DNA of 20,805 nucleotides. Source: Pseudomonadota bacterium. Lineage in GTDB: Bacteria > Desulfobacterota > Desulfobaccia > Desulfobaccales > 0-14-0-80-60-11. The DNA is taken from positions 1-20,805 of the forward strand of contig JAHIKF010000310.1 in NCBI GenBank assembly GCA_018897875.1, given 5' to 3'. Shown piece after piece: positions 14,520 through 20,805 of the stretch. The translations under genes and the position numbers were made by a program. The notes under the pieces are model-generated. The model made no database searches. It was not told where the DNA came from and saw nothing but the letters and a program-made list of their open reading frames with translations. How positions within the stretch are numbered: the stretch's first letter is position 1; every line of letters begins with the position of its first letter.

Positions 14520-15452
14520 TCACGCCGGGTCCTGGCGCGGCGACAGGGCAAAGACCCCCTCCGGGGTAAGGGTGGCGTTCAGGCCGAGGGTCGAAAGGTA
14601 CTCGCTCAGGGGGCGGCCCAGGAGAAATTCGGTGGCCCCGGGGGTCATCCCCCAGTCGTCGATGAACATCTGGCGCAGGTAGTGGTCTAAGTGCAGGGCC
14701 TCGAACAGGGCGTCGCTGGCCGCCTCGTTCCCGGCTCCCAGGTCGGCCAGATGGCGGGCCACCTCGGTGCAGTCACAGCGGGCCTGATGCGCCTGGATCA
14801 ACTCCCACATTTCGGGGACGTCAGCGAACAGGTGGCGGCGCTGCAAGAGTTCTTCGGCCGCGGGCGGGGCTGGGGGTTCGCCCCAGCACTGCTGGCGGCG
14901 GCACTGCTCCGGCCGGTCCGCATAAATCCGGCAGGACTGGTTAGGCGCCAGGTAAAACCAGCACTGGCGGGTGCCCGGGACCTCCCGGACCTTCAGCCGT
15001 TCCTTGGTCAAGGCGGTCACCTCCCCCTCCCGGGTGGTGGCCTTCTCCCCGGGTCGGAGGGTATAGACGTCGTTTAAGGTCAGGACGTTCCGCTGAAAGA
15101 GCCCGAGGTCGCCTATGAGCAGAGTAGGGCTCCCCTTCTCGCAGCATTCGCCGCAGCGTACGCACTTTTCGCCCCGCTCCAGGAGATGGTTGCGGCTGGC
15201 GGTCATCAGGCGGCGCCAGGCAACGGCCCGGGACTCGGGAGACAGGGTGTTCCAGTTCTCATAGACCTCTTTGAAACCCGCGGCCGCCTCGATCTCCCGG
15301 CGCATGATCTTGTGGCGCGCACTCTTGGGAGAGACCTGCAGGACCTCGGCCAGATAGCTGTTCCAGATGGTGCCCAGCGCCTCCCGGGGTCCCTTGGCCA
15401 GGGCCTCCCACGGTTCCCCATGAATTTTTCCTAAGAATTTCTTGTCGGCCAT
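14520..15452 (-). CDS. YkgJ-type CxxCxxCC metal-cluster protein
   Basis: A 310-residue protein of the CxxCxxCC (YkgJ-like, zinc/iron-chelating) family. Seen: C97-VRCGECC-C104, then Cys164 (RQCWFY), Cys174 (SCRIY), Cys184 (RPEQCR) and Cys189 (QQCW), the full eight-cysteine set expected to hold a metal centre. The N-terminal 90 residues and the C-terminal 110 are helical additions without a family I recognise. The start is ATG 15452 (MADKKFLG) because GAGAGG lies about 9 nt upstream and because a longer frame to 15614 would translate the REP-like repeats at 15504-15587. Members are linked variously to Fe-S handling or protein modification; the exact role is unknown. The gene is monocistronic as far as visible. 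Confidence 0.8.
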   Translation of the reverse strand: MADKKFLGKIHGEPWEALAKGPREALGTIWNSYLAEVLQVSPKSARHKIMRREIEAAAGFKEVYENWNTLSPESRAVAWRRLMTASRNHLLERGEKCVRCGECCEKGSPTLLIGDLGLFQRNVLTLNDVYTLRPGEKATTREGEVTALTKERLKVREVPGTRQCWFYLAPNQSCRIYADRPEQCRRQQCWGEPPAPPAAEELLQRRHLFADVPEMWELIQAHQARCDCTEVARHLADLGAGNEAASDALFEALHLDHYLRQMFIDDWGMTPGATEFLLGRPLSEYLSTLGLNATLTPEGVFALSPRQDPA

Positions 15453-15503
15453 GCCGGTCCGCCTCTCAATCTTTAATTTTCTGTTCCGAAAAGTTCTTAT
15501 TAA

Positions 15504-15587
15504 GTGGTGGCACAGGCGTCTCGCCTGTGCATGATAAAGGTGCGCAGTGCGCACCCTACAAGGCGGGCGGGACGCCCGCCCCACCAC
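15504..15587. repeat. Compound REP-like element with three hairpins
   Basis: The outer inverted repeat GTGGTGG (15504-15510) / CCACCAC (15581-15587) encloses three perfect hairpins: GCACAGGCG-TCT-CGCCTGTGC (15510-15530), GGTGCGC-AGT-GCGCACC-CTAC (15539-15559, a GTAG type on the minus strand) and GGCGGGC-5 nt-GCCCGCC (15562-15580). A further ATGGGCC-AAA-GGCCCAT hairpin lies at 15606-15622. Confidence 0.7.
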
Positions 15588-15685
15588 GCTTTTCATAATG
15601 TATGGATGGGCCAAAGGCCCATGAATGACTGTTCTATCTTATCATACCCGGGCCCCGGGCGCAGGAGCTTTCCCGGTTTTTCGGC

Positions 15686-16558
15686 CTACCGGCCTTGCTG
15701 CTCGATAAAATTCACCAGACCCAGGGTCAGCTCGGTCATGGCCGGGAGGTCCAGGTGGTCCATGACATCCCCGGGTCCGTGGTAGTTTGGGTTGCGCATG
15801 AACGCGGTGTCGGTGAGCATGACCGCAGGGTAACCCTCATCCCAAAAACTGGCGTGGTCGCTCAGACGCACTTCCGGCATAATATGACCCTGGAAAGGCA
15901 CCGACAGGGTGACCGCGGGCAGGCGGCAGGCCTGCTTAATAGAGGCCGCCAGGCGCACCATGAGGGGTCGGGAGCGCCGGTCGCTCACCAACCCGATGAA
16001 GTTACCGGTGGTGGGGTAGCCCATGAGCATAAGGGGCAGAGGCAGCGACTGGCTGTGCGGGGTCTGGGAGTAATACCCCACCATCTCCAGGCAGAGCATG
16101 CCTAAAATCTTGGCGTGGTGCTGGCGGGCCCGGGTGGCGTAAACCCGGGAGCCCATGGCCGGGGTGAAAAAGGCCGGGGGTTCTTCGCAGGTGAAGCCGA
16201 TAAAGGCCCATGGCAAGGGTGGCGGCAGTCTCCGGGCCAGGCGGGCCACCTCCAGGAGCACGGCCACCCCGCTGGCGTTGTCGTCGGCCCCGGGGGTGCC
16301 GGCCACAGTGTCGAAGTGGGCCCCCAGGATGTAGTAGCCGCCGGGGTTCTCGTCGCCGGCGATGATATTGCCCACCTCTTCTTTCATATAGGTAAAGCCC
16401 TGGCGCCGGGGCGTATAACCCATGGCCGCAAAGTTTTGAGATACGTAATCCTCAGCCGCTTTAAGGTTCCCGGGACGGCAGATGGACCGGTCCCCCAGGG
16501 TAACGCTCAGGTAGGTGAGATGCCTGGTCAGGTTGGCACGAATTACGTCGCGATCCAT
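15686..16558 (-). CDS. M28 family zinc metallopeptidase
   Basis: A 290-residue di-zinc aminopeptidase-type hydrolase (peptidase family M28). Seen: GAHFDT (79-84, His81 zinc ligand, Asp83), GADDNASG (90-97, Asp92 bridging zinc), CEEPP (124-128, Glu125/126 general base and ligand), CLEMVGY (156-162, Glu158) and NYHGPGD (258-264, His260). The set is complete, so the enzyme should be active. The start ATG 16558 (MDRDVIRAN) is chosen for its strong AGGGGTGA site 4 nt upstream. Upstream in the same frame lies a signal-peptide-like stretch that lacks an ATG, so export is unresolved. It releases N-terminal amino acids or related groups by family; the substrate is unknown. Confidence 0.87.
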   Translation of the reverse strand: MDRDVIRANLTRHLTYLSVTLGDRSICRPGNLKAAEDYVSQNFAAMGYTPRRQGFTYMKEEVGNIIAGDENPGGYYILGAHFDTVAGTPGADDNASGVAVLLEVARLARRLPPPLPWAFIGFTCEEPPAFFTPAMGSRVYATRARQHHAKILGMLCLEMVGYYSQTPHSQSLPLPLMLMGYPTTGNFIGLVSDRRSRPLMVRLAASIKQACRLPAVTLSVPFQGHIMPEVRLSDHASFWDEGYPAVMLTDTAFMRNPNYHGPGDVMDHLDLPAMTELTLGLVNFIEQQGR

Positions 16559-16745
16559 AGAGTCACCCCTTAGCGGGGTCAGCGTCAGGCCGATGATGGC
16601 TGCCACGGCATGAACCAGGATAAGAGCCGATTTTAGGGCTGATTTAATCTTAAGGCCTCGGTACCGGGAAGTCCATGTAACGGTGATTAGAACCTATTGC
16701 AAAACCTGTCTTGGGCTGCAAATATGTTCTTTCAACCAATCAAAG

Positions 16746-16826
16746 GTTGGGAATGGGGGTTTCAAGTCCCCCTTTCCTAAAGGGGGGTGATTCTTTCCCA
16801 ACTTAAGCCCCCTAGGTTGATTTAAA
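16746..16826. repeat. Second palindromic C5/G5 element
   Basis: GTTGGGAA (16746-16753) and TTCCCAAC (16795-16802) form an 8-bp inverted repeat around two overlapping hairpins (GGGGGTTT...CCCCC and CCCCCTTTCCTAAAGGGGG). A CCCCCTAGGTTGATTT tail follows, resembling the end of the 7541-7707 element. It lies in the gap between the M28 gene and the cupin gene. Confidence 0.5.
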
Positions 16827-16857
16827 ATGACGCCGAAAATCGGTTTTGCAATGCCTT

Positions 16858-17220
16858 CTAGTCTTTTGGCTGAAAGCTGATTGCTGACAGCTGACCGCGA
16901 TTTTCAGGGTAATGCAAGGCCAGCCACACGGTGGGGGTCTCGGGGTCGGTCCACTCCACCCGGTGACGGCGGTGGGCCGGGATGAGCAGATAGTCCCCCG
17001 GGGAGAGCACCCGGGGCTCGGCTTCATCCTCGAAACGCAGCCCGGCGCCGCCGCTCAAGAGGGCTACCCACTCGTGGGTGTCCTGGTCGTACCACTCCCC
17101 GGGAGGCGTGGCCTGGCCCGCGGACACGATGCGCTCCAGGCGAAAAATGCCGGTCGATAGGAGAACCTGGATGATTTCCGCGGTGATCTCGGGGGGAATC
17201 GGGTCAAAAAGATTGGCCAC
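16858..17220 (-). CDS. Small cupin-domain protein
   Basis: A 120-residue single-domain cupin. The conserved double block is seen: WYDQDTHEWVALLSGGAGLRF (43-63, a degenerate motif 1 with His49 and Glu50) and PGDYLLIPAHRRHRVEW (74-90, motif 2 with His83 and His86), enough for a metal site in a beta-barrel. Substrate and role are unknown. GTG 17220 is supported by GAGG 7 nt upstream. The last 14 or so codons after LALHY read through a heptamer array (16868-16895), so the natural C-terminus of the family probably ends near residue 104 and the tail was added by repeat expansion. Confidence 0.8.
   Translation of the reverse strand: MANLFDPIPPEITAEIIQVLLSTGIFRLERIVSAGQATPPGEWYDQDTHEWVALLSGGAGLRFEDEAEPRVLSPGDYLLIPAHRRHRVEWTDPETPTVWLALHYPENRGQLSAISFQPKD
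16868..16895. repeat. Heptamer tandem array inside the 3' end of the cupin gene
   Basis: Four consecutive 7-mers GGCTGAA, AGCTGAT, TGCTGAC, AGCTGAC (consensus nGCTGAn). They encode the last residues of the cupin on the minus strand (QLSAISFQP). Arrays of 7-bp units also occur at 14354, 17238 and 17589. Confidence 0.6.
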
Positions 17221-17616
17221 GGCCAGACCTCGTTCGTAAGCAGTCAGCAGTGAGCAGTGAAATCTCAGGTTTCAGCAAAAGCTCGACATCCCGTTTCTCG
17301 TCCCCAAGCTCCTGTTACGAAAAGTCTTTCGTAGGGTGCGTCCTACGCACCATGAGCTTATGGCCGCGGCGGGCGCGGAGGCCCGCCCCACCGACTTTAT
17401 ATAGTTTCGGGTGAGCTAAGGGATCATGCATTACGGGTCGGAAACGGGTTGTTTCCAGTCCAAACTCCGCTTGGACACCTCTCTATCTGACACCAGGATA
17501 CTATTAACCCCTTAATTTACCCTGCAAAGCGGAGCTTTGTTATCCAAGGGGGTTCCCAAGCAGGAGCTTGGGAACCAAAGGCTAAACCTCTGCTCACTGC
17601 TTACTGCTCACTTTAA
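17221..17616. repeat. Repeat cluster between the cupin and YdjM genes
   Basis: 396 bases with no gene. In order: three heptamers AAGCAGT, CAGCAGT, GAGCAGT (17238-17258); a GTAG-type REP hairpin GTAG-GGTGCGT-CCT-ACGCACC (17331-17351); a GGCGGGC hairpin with CCAC tail (17368-17391); GTCCAA/TTGGAC (17458-17476); CAAAGC-GGA-GCTTTG (17525-17539); a perfect 11-bp stem GGTTCCCAAGC/GCTTGGGAACC (17551-17576); and inverted heptamers TCTGCTC, ACTGCTT, ACTGCTC (17589-17609). The two heptamer arrays face each other and so bracket the cluster. Confidence 0.7.
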
Positions 17617-18609
17617 TCAGCCCCGCCGGCCGATGAGCCAGTGTTGGACCCGGCCCTGGGCGTCCAGGCGCAGTTGCAGGACAAAGGGGAAGGCCCGGCC
17701 GGGGACGGAAAAGCGCAGGTCCCGCCACTCCATAAGCTGTTCGCTGCCCTGGGACCCTGCCCGGCAGAGCAGGGGAAACCGGGCGAACTCCAGGAAGCTG
17801 GCCAGGATGGCCCCAGCCTCCGGCGAAAAGACGGTGGCGGCCGCCGGGGCCGCGTTCCAGGTCTGGATGGTCAGTTGGCCGGGCGCCTGGTAAGGGCTGG
17901 CCGGGGTTGGACAGGCCTGGTTCCGGGTGACGGGGACCGGCGCGGCCTTCCCCTCTAAAGACCCCAACCCCAGGCCGGCCTCAAAGGGAAGTTGCACAAA
18001 GGCCTGTTGGATTTCACCCGGGCCGGCGGCGATCAGTTGCCAGCGGCGGCAGGAAAAGGGCTGGGGCAGGGCGGCCACAGTCTGTACGCCGGGTTTGGCG
18101 TCCTGAAATATCCGCCGGGCTAGATCCAGGGCCTGGTGGTGGTAGGAGGCGCAGACCAGCAGATAGACCGCGGCGGCGGCCATACACCAGGCTCCCAGGC
18201 GGGGCCCCCATAGGGGCAAGGACAGGGCCGCTATGGCCCCGGCCACCAGCAGGGCGGTAAAATAGGGGTCGAGGATAAAAATCCAGTCCAGGCTAAAACG
18301 CCGCCGGGAAAAGGGGCTGAGAACTTGGGTGCCGTAGGAGGTGGCCAGGTCCAGGAGCAGGTGCGAGCCCAGGACCGCCAGCCCCAGGATGAACAGGGGC
18401 TTGAACCAGCGGGGGCCGCCCAGGTACCGGCCCAGGAGCGCTCCGGCCAGGGCGAAGAGCAGCAGGGCCAGCAGCGAGTGGGTAAACCCCCGATGATAGC
18501 GGATAAAGGCCAGCCGGTCCCAAAAGATAAAAAAGTAATCCACGTCCGGCAGCAGCGCGAAGATGGCCCCGGCCAGCGCGGCCCACCACCGGGAGGGCGC
18601 CGGCAGCAC
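17617..18609 (-). CDS. YdjM-type membrane-bound metal-dependent hydrolase, 5' end frameshifted
   Basis: Integral membrane protein of the YdjM/DUF457 family (predicted inner-membrane metal-dependent hydrolase; E. coli YdjM is LexA-regulated). The 330-residue uninterrupted frame holds the signature motifs PDVDYF (21-26), YHRGFTHS (38-45) and SHLLLDLATSYGTQVLSPF (82-100), with membrane segments at about 10-30, 45-62, 70-88, 110-135 and 138-155. A long soluble C-terminal half (160-330) has no family I know. The frame opens at GTG 18609, which has no ribosome-binding site. The family's N-terminus DPLTHLATGVLL is encoded just upstream in another frame (18617-18652), so the gene as given lacks its first 14 or so residues. 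The upstream start would overlap the end of the kinase gene. Confidence 0.8.
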   Translation of the reverse strand: MLPAPSRWWAALAGAIFALLPDVDYFFIFWDRLAFIRYHRGFTHSLLALLLFALAGALLGRYLGGPRWFKPLFILGLAVLGSHLLLDLATSYGTQVLSPFSRRRFSLDWIFILDPYFTALLVAGAIAALSLPLWGPRLGAWCMAAAAVYLLVCASYHHQALDLARRIFQDAKPGVQTVAALPQPFSCRRWQLIAAGPGEIQQAFVQLPFEAGLGLGSLEGKAAPVPVTRNQACPTPASPYQAPGQLTIQTWNAAPAAATVFSPEAGAILASFLEFARFPLLCRAGSQGSEQLMEWRDLRFSVPGRAFPFVLQLRLDAQGRVQHWLIGRRG

Positions 18610-18652
18610 TTGGGAGCAGAACCCCGGTGGCCAGATGGGTCAGTGGATCCAC
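18610..18652 (-). other. Frame-disrupted 5' end of the YdjM-type gene
   Basis: GTG 18652 has an ideal GGGAGG (18661-18666) 8 nt upstream and encodes MDPLTHLATGVL, the canonical family start. After codon 12 the frame must shift by one base (the sequence reads CTG-C-TCC-CAA-GTG at about 18619-18607) to give SQVLPAPSRWW and continue in the long frame. A single extra base, or two missing bases, near a CCC run explains it. It overlaps the kinase stop codon by 13 nt. Confidence 0.65.
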
Positions 18653-20355
18653 GGCCACCTCCCGCCCTGGGTGCCGTAGTGGGGGAATTGGCGCCAGAGG
18701 TCGCTCCGGAGGGCCACGGCGCTAGGGTAGCGCTCTTCCAGCTTTTTCTTGAGACACTTGAGGATAATGGCCTCCAGGGCCGGGGGAATCTCCGGGTTCT
18801 CCTCCCGGGGAGGCGTGGGCTCCTGCTCCAGGATCTGGTCGATGAGCAGCTTCGACACTTCGCTGTAAAACGGCAACTCCCCGGTGTACAACAGATACAT
18901 GAGCACGCCGATGGCCCAGATGTCGCTGCGGCGTTCGCTCTGGCCCATGATCTGCTCCGGCGCCATGAAGGGCCGGGACCCCACCATGGTGGCGCTGATC
19001 TCCTTTTCCCCCAGCATCTTGGCCGCCCCGAAATCCAGCAGCTTCAGATTGCCGTTGGGCTGGATGATGATGTTGTTGGGCTTGATGTCCCGGTGCATGA
19101 TGCGGTTCTTATGGGCATGGGCCACCACCTCGATGAGTTGCAGGATGATGCGCTCCACCTGTGGCCGGGGCAACTCCTGATCCAGCATGTCCCCCAGGGT
19201 CATGCCCTCCACATATTCCTGGATTATAATCAGTTTACCATCATCTTCCAAAGTATCAATCAGCCGCGCCACCCCGGGGTGGGGGTCGAGCTTCTGGCAG
19301 ATGGCCGCCTCCTTGCGAAACTTGGCGTTGGCGGCCTTGACAAAGGGGATTTTGGCCACGAAGCGCCGCTCCGGGCCCAGGGCCTCCGTGTCCACTATCA
19401 GCCACACCTCGCCGAAATTCCCCTGCCCCAGCTTTTTGATCTTCTCATAACGGCCCCCCAACAGGGGCGTCATCTGCAGCAAGGCCAGGTAATCCCGGGC
19501 GCTGGGGAGCAGGTGCTCCACCAGTCCCTGGAGGGCCCGCTTGAGGGGGGAGGGGGAGCCCACCGGCTGCACCTGGAAGCTCAAGACCTTGCCCGAGTTG
19601 TCCTTAAGGGCCAGGTCGTTGATTAACACCGTCACCGGCTGGCCTTCCCGGTTCATCAGGTGCAGCTTCACATTATCCCCCGCCCCTGGTTGGGTGAGAA
19701 CCCGCCGGAAGCGCTCCCGATCCTCGGAGGCATAGAGTAATTCCTCCAAAGGTACGGGCACCGGAGTCCCCCGTTTGCCCGGATAGCCCAGGAGCCGCCG
19801 CAAGGCGGGGTTGAGATTGCACACCGTGCCCCAACGGTCACAGAAAAAGAGGGGATGGGCGGTCTCCTGAAAGATCCGGGAGAACTCCTCGTGAGAGGCC
19901 AGGAGGAGGCGCCGGTCATGTTGCAGGCGGAGGACCACGGCCACCCGGGCCAGGACCTCCCGGGGCTCGAAGGGGGGGAGCAGGAACTCGTCCGCCCCCA
20001 CCTCCAGGGCCCGGGCCGCGACCGTGTCGGAGAACTCAGCCAGCGCCACGATGACGGGCAGGTCCCAGGTGGCATCATCGGCTTTGAGGTGGCGAATGAA
20101 CGGCTGCAGCGCACCGGCCTCTTCCAGGAGCACCAGGAGGTCCGGGGACCGGGCCTGGAATTCGGCGGCTAACTGGTCCCAGCCGCACCGACCCACCTCG
20201 TAGGGGGCCCGGGCCAGGATGTCGGCCAATCGCTGGCGGGTCTCGGCTTCAGGGCCGACGATGAGAACGTAAGGGTCCGGCAAAAAAATTTCCTTATAGC
20301 CTGCGCCTGAGGCGGGAATTACGCTATCCGCGGCTTCTTCCGGGCGAGCGCTCAC
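18640..20355 (-). CDS. Pseudo-receiver / PAS / Ser-Thr protein kinase
   Basis: A 571-residue cytoplasmic signalling protein. Residues 28-145 are receiver-like but lack the phosphorylation chemistry: VGPEAE replaces the acidic pocket, PDLLVLLEEAG lacks the phosphoacceptor Asp, and LLPPF has Pro for the conserved Lys. A PAS domain follows (about 156-265, FSRIFQETAHPLFFCDRWGT). A complete Hanks-type kinase fills 303-557: GQGNFGEV glycine loop (311-318), VAK Lys335, Glu349, HRDIKPNN catalytic loop (421-428), DFG (441-443) and APE (465-467), so it should be active. There are no membrane spans. GTG 20355 has AAGGA immediately upstream; an internal start a few codons later is possible. The stop overlaps the YdjM-type start region, so the two are probably co-expressed. 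The target is unknown. Confidence 0.87.
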   Translation of the reverse strand: MSARPEEAADSVIPASGAGYKEIFLPDPYVLIVGPEAETRQRLADILARAPYEVGRCGWDQLAAEFQARSPDLLVLLEEAGALQPFIRHLKADDATWDLPVIVALAEFSDTVAARALEVGADEFLLPPFEPREVLARVAVVLRLQHDRRLLLASHEEFSRIFQETAHPLFFCDRWGTVCNLNPALRRLLGYPGKRGTPVPVPLEELLYASEDRERFRRVLTQPGAGDNVKLHLMNREGQPVTVLINDLALKDNSGKVLSFQVQPVGSPSPLKRALQGLVEHLLPSARDYLALLQMTPLLGGRYEKIKKLGQGNFGEVWLIVDTEALGPERRFVAKIPFVKAANAKFRKEAAICQKLDPHPGVARLIDTLEDDGKLIIIQEYVEGMTLGDMLDQELPRPQVERIILQLIEVVAHAHKNRIMHRDIKPNNIIIQPNGNLKLLDFGAAKMLGEKEISATMVGSRPFMAPEQIMGQSERRSDIWAIGVLMYLLYTGELPFYSEVSKLLIDQILEQEPTPPREENPEIPPALEAIILKCLKKKLEERYPSAVALRSDLWRQFPHYGTQGGRWPWIH

Positions 20356-20613
20356 ATCCTTTCAAAGGATTCTCTCTCCGTCCCCCCTGGCTGGCGGCCA
20401 GGTCGGCGCCTCAATCCCGGCCCCTGACCTCCTGGGATCTTTCCTGGGTGAACCATAATGGCATAAAATGGAGATATTTTCTCTGCATGATCTCAGCCCG
20501 GCGCAGGCAGAAGGTTGGGCAAACCGCCAACCCGCAACCGCGGAATCCTGGGGGTCCGCCTCCTGGGGGACATTGTCCATGGATTTAAAGGATTTGGCAA
20601 GGCCGATTTTGTA

Positions 20614-20640
20614 TTGACAAAACCGGGAGGTCGGGATAAA
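20614..20640 (+). promoter_or_regulatory. Promoter of the tRNA-Phe gene
   Basis: A perfect -35 TTGACA at 20614-20619 and a -10-like GATAAA at 20635-20640 (spacing 15; TAAACA at 17 is an alternative), placing the transcript start a few bases before the tRNA at 20655. Confidence 0.55.
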
Positions 20641-20654
20641 CAAAACACCTGGGA

Positions 20655-20730
<76 letters not shown>

Positions 20731-20738
20731 ACGATTTC

Positions 20739-20771
20739 AAAGGGTTAGCTGAAATTGGCTGCCCTTTTTTT
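20739..20771 (+). terminator. Intrinsic terminator after tRNA-Phe
   Basis: AAAGGG (20739-20744) pairs with CCCTTT (20762-20767), with an inner AGC/GCT pairing, followed by a run of seven T (20765-20771). It starts 9 nt after the tRNA. Confidence 0.7.
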
Positions 20772-20805
20772 ATGCTTTAGTCAACGTTATGGTCAACACT
20801 TTGCA

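Noticed and set aside
15453..15614. 54-codon N-terminal extension of the CxxCxxCC protein
   Set aside because: It translates the REP-like hairpins and is Arg/Cys/His-rich without family resemblance; ATG 15452 has a good ribosome-binding site.
14200..17616. CRISPR array suggested by many repeats
   Set aside because: Repeats are irregularly spaced hairpins and heptamers; there are no constant direct repeats with uniform spacers and no cas genes.
18325..19626. 433-codon plus-strand frame opposite the YdjM-type and kinase genes
   Set aside because: It is antisense to a complete Hanks kinase and a YdjM-type protein, and its sequence is Gln/Gly/His-rich with no recognisable domain.
20362..20643. 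93-codon minus-strand frame between the kinase gene and tRNA-Phe
   Set aside because: No motif, no ribosome-binding site, irregular composition, and it runs through the tRNA promoter region.

Overview
The window looks like chromosomal DNA of a GC-rich, Gram-negative, probably anaerobic bacterium. Gene content (a Cus-type tripartite efflux pair, RecO, a short MetE/UROD-fold protein, a CxxCxxCC protein, a receiver/PAS/Ser-Thr kinase hybrid) and the abundance of short palindromic repeats fit Desulfobacterota (former Deltaproteobacteria). That placement is inference, because no rRNA or other lineage marker is present.

Left part (1-7445, + strand). The window opens inside a CusB-like periplasmic adaptor with tandem heavy-metal-binding domains. 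A CusA-like RND pump follows, with all three methionines of the Cu(I)/Ag(I) relay conserved. Next come a small exported glycine/methionine-rich protein, a short zinc-site protein related to the catalytic half of cobalamin-independent methionine synthase, and recO. A MITE-like palindromic element (7541-7707) separates recO from a sterol-desaturase/fatty-acid-hydroxylase membrane protein (7736-8617).

Middle (about 8.6-11.6 kb). Base composition shifts to AT-rich. Here lie a two-gene unit of an AAA_21-type ATPase and a DUF4276 TOPRIM-like protein, one nucleotide apart, with their own candidate promoter. This is the best candidate in the window for a poorly described defence system, comparable in design to RloAB, PARIS and OLD/Gabija. 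A divergent purN with a clean intrinsic terminator follows, then a stretch with tiny ORFs that may be gene debris. GC-rich DNA resumes with an unrecognised winged-helix-like protein (12184-13077).

Right part (13.1-20.4 kb, genes on the - strand). This holds a 62-residue single-span membrane protein, a nitroreductase, a CxxCxxCC protein, an M28 metallopeptidase, a cupin, a YdjM-type membrane protein whose 5' end is frameshifted, and a kinase with a degenerate receiver and a PAS domain. The gaps between these genes are full of small repeats: GTAG-type REP hairpins paired with GGCGGGC hairpins, heptamer arrays, a 72-bp direct duplication and CCAAGC-type palindromes. The window closes with tRNA-Phe(GAA) on the + strand, its promoter and its terminator.

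Functional links: cusBA form one copper/silver export unit and the exported small protein may belong to it. The ATPase and DUF4276 genes are almost certainly co-translated. The kinase and YdjM genes overlap and are probably co-expressed. The other genes look like independent housekeeping or accessory functions.
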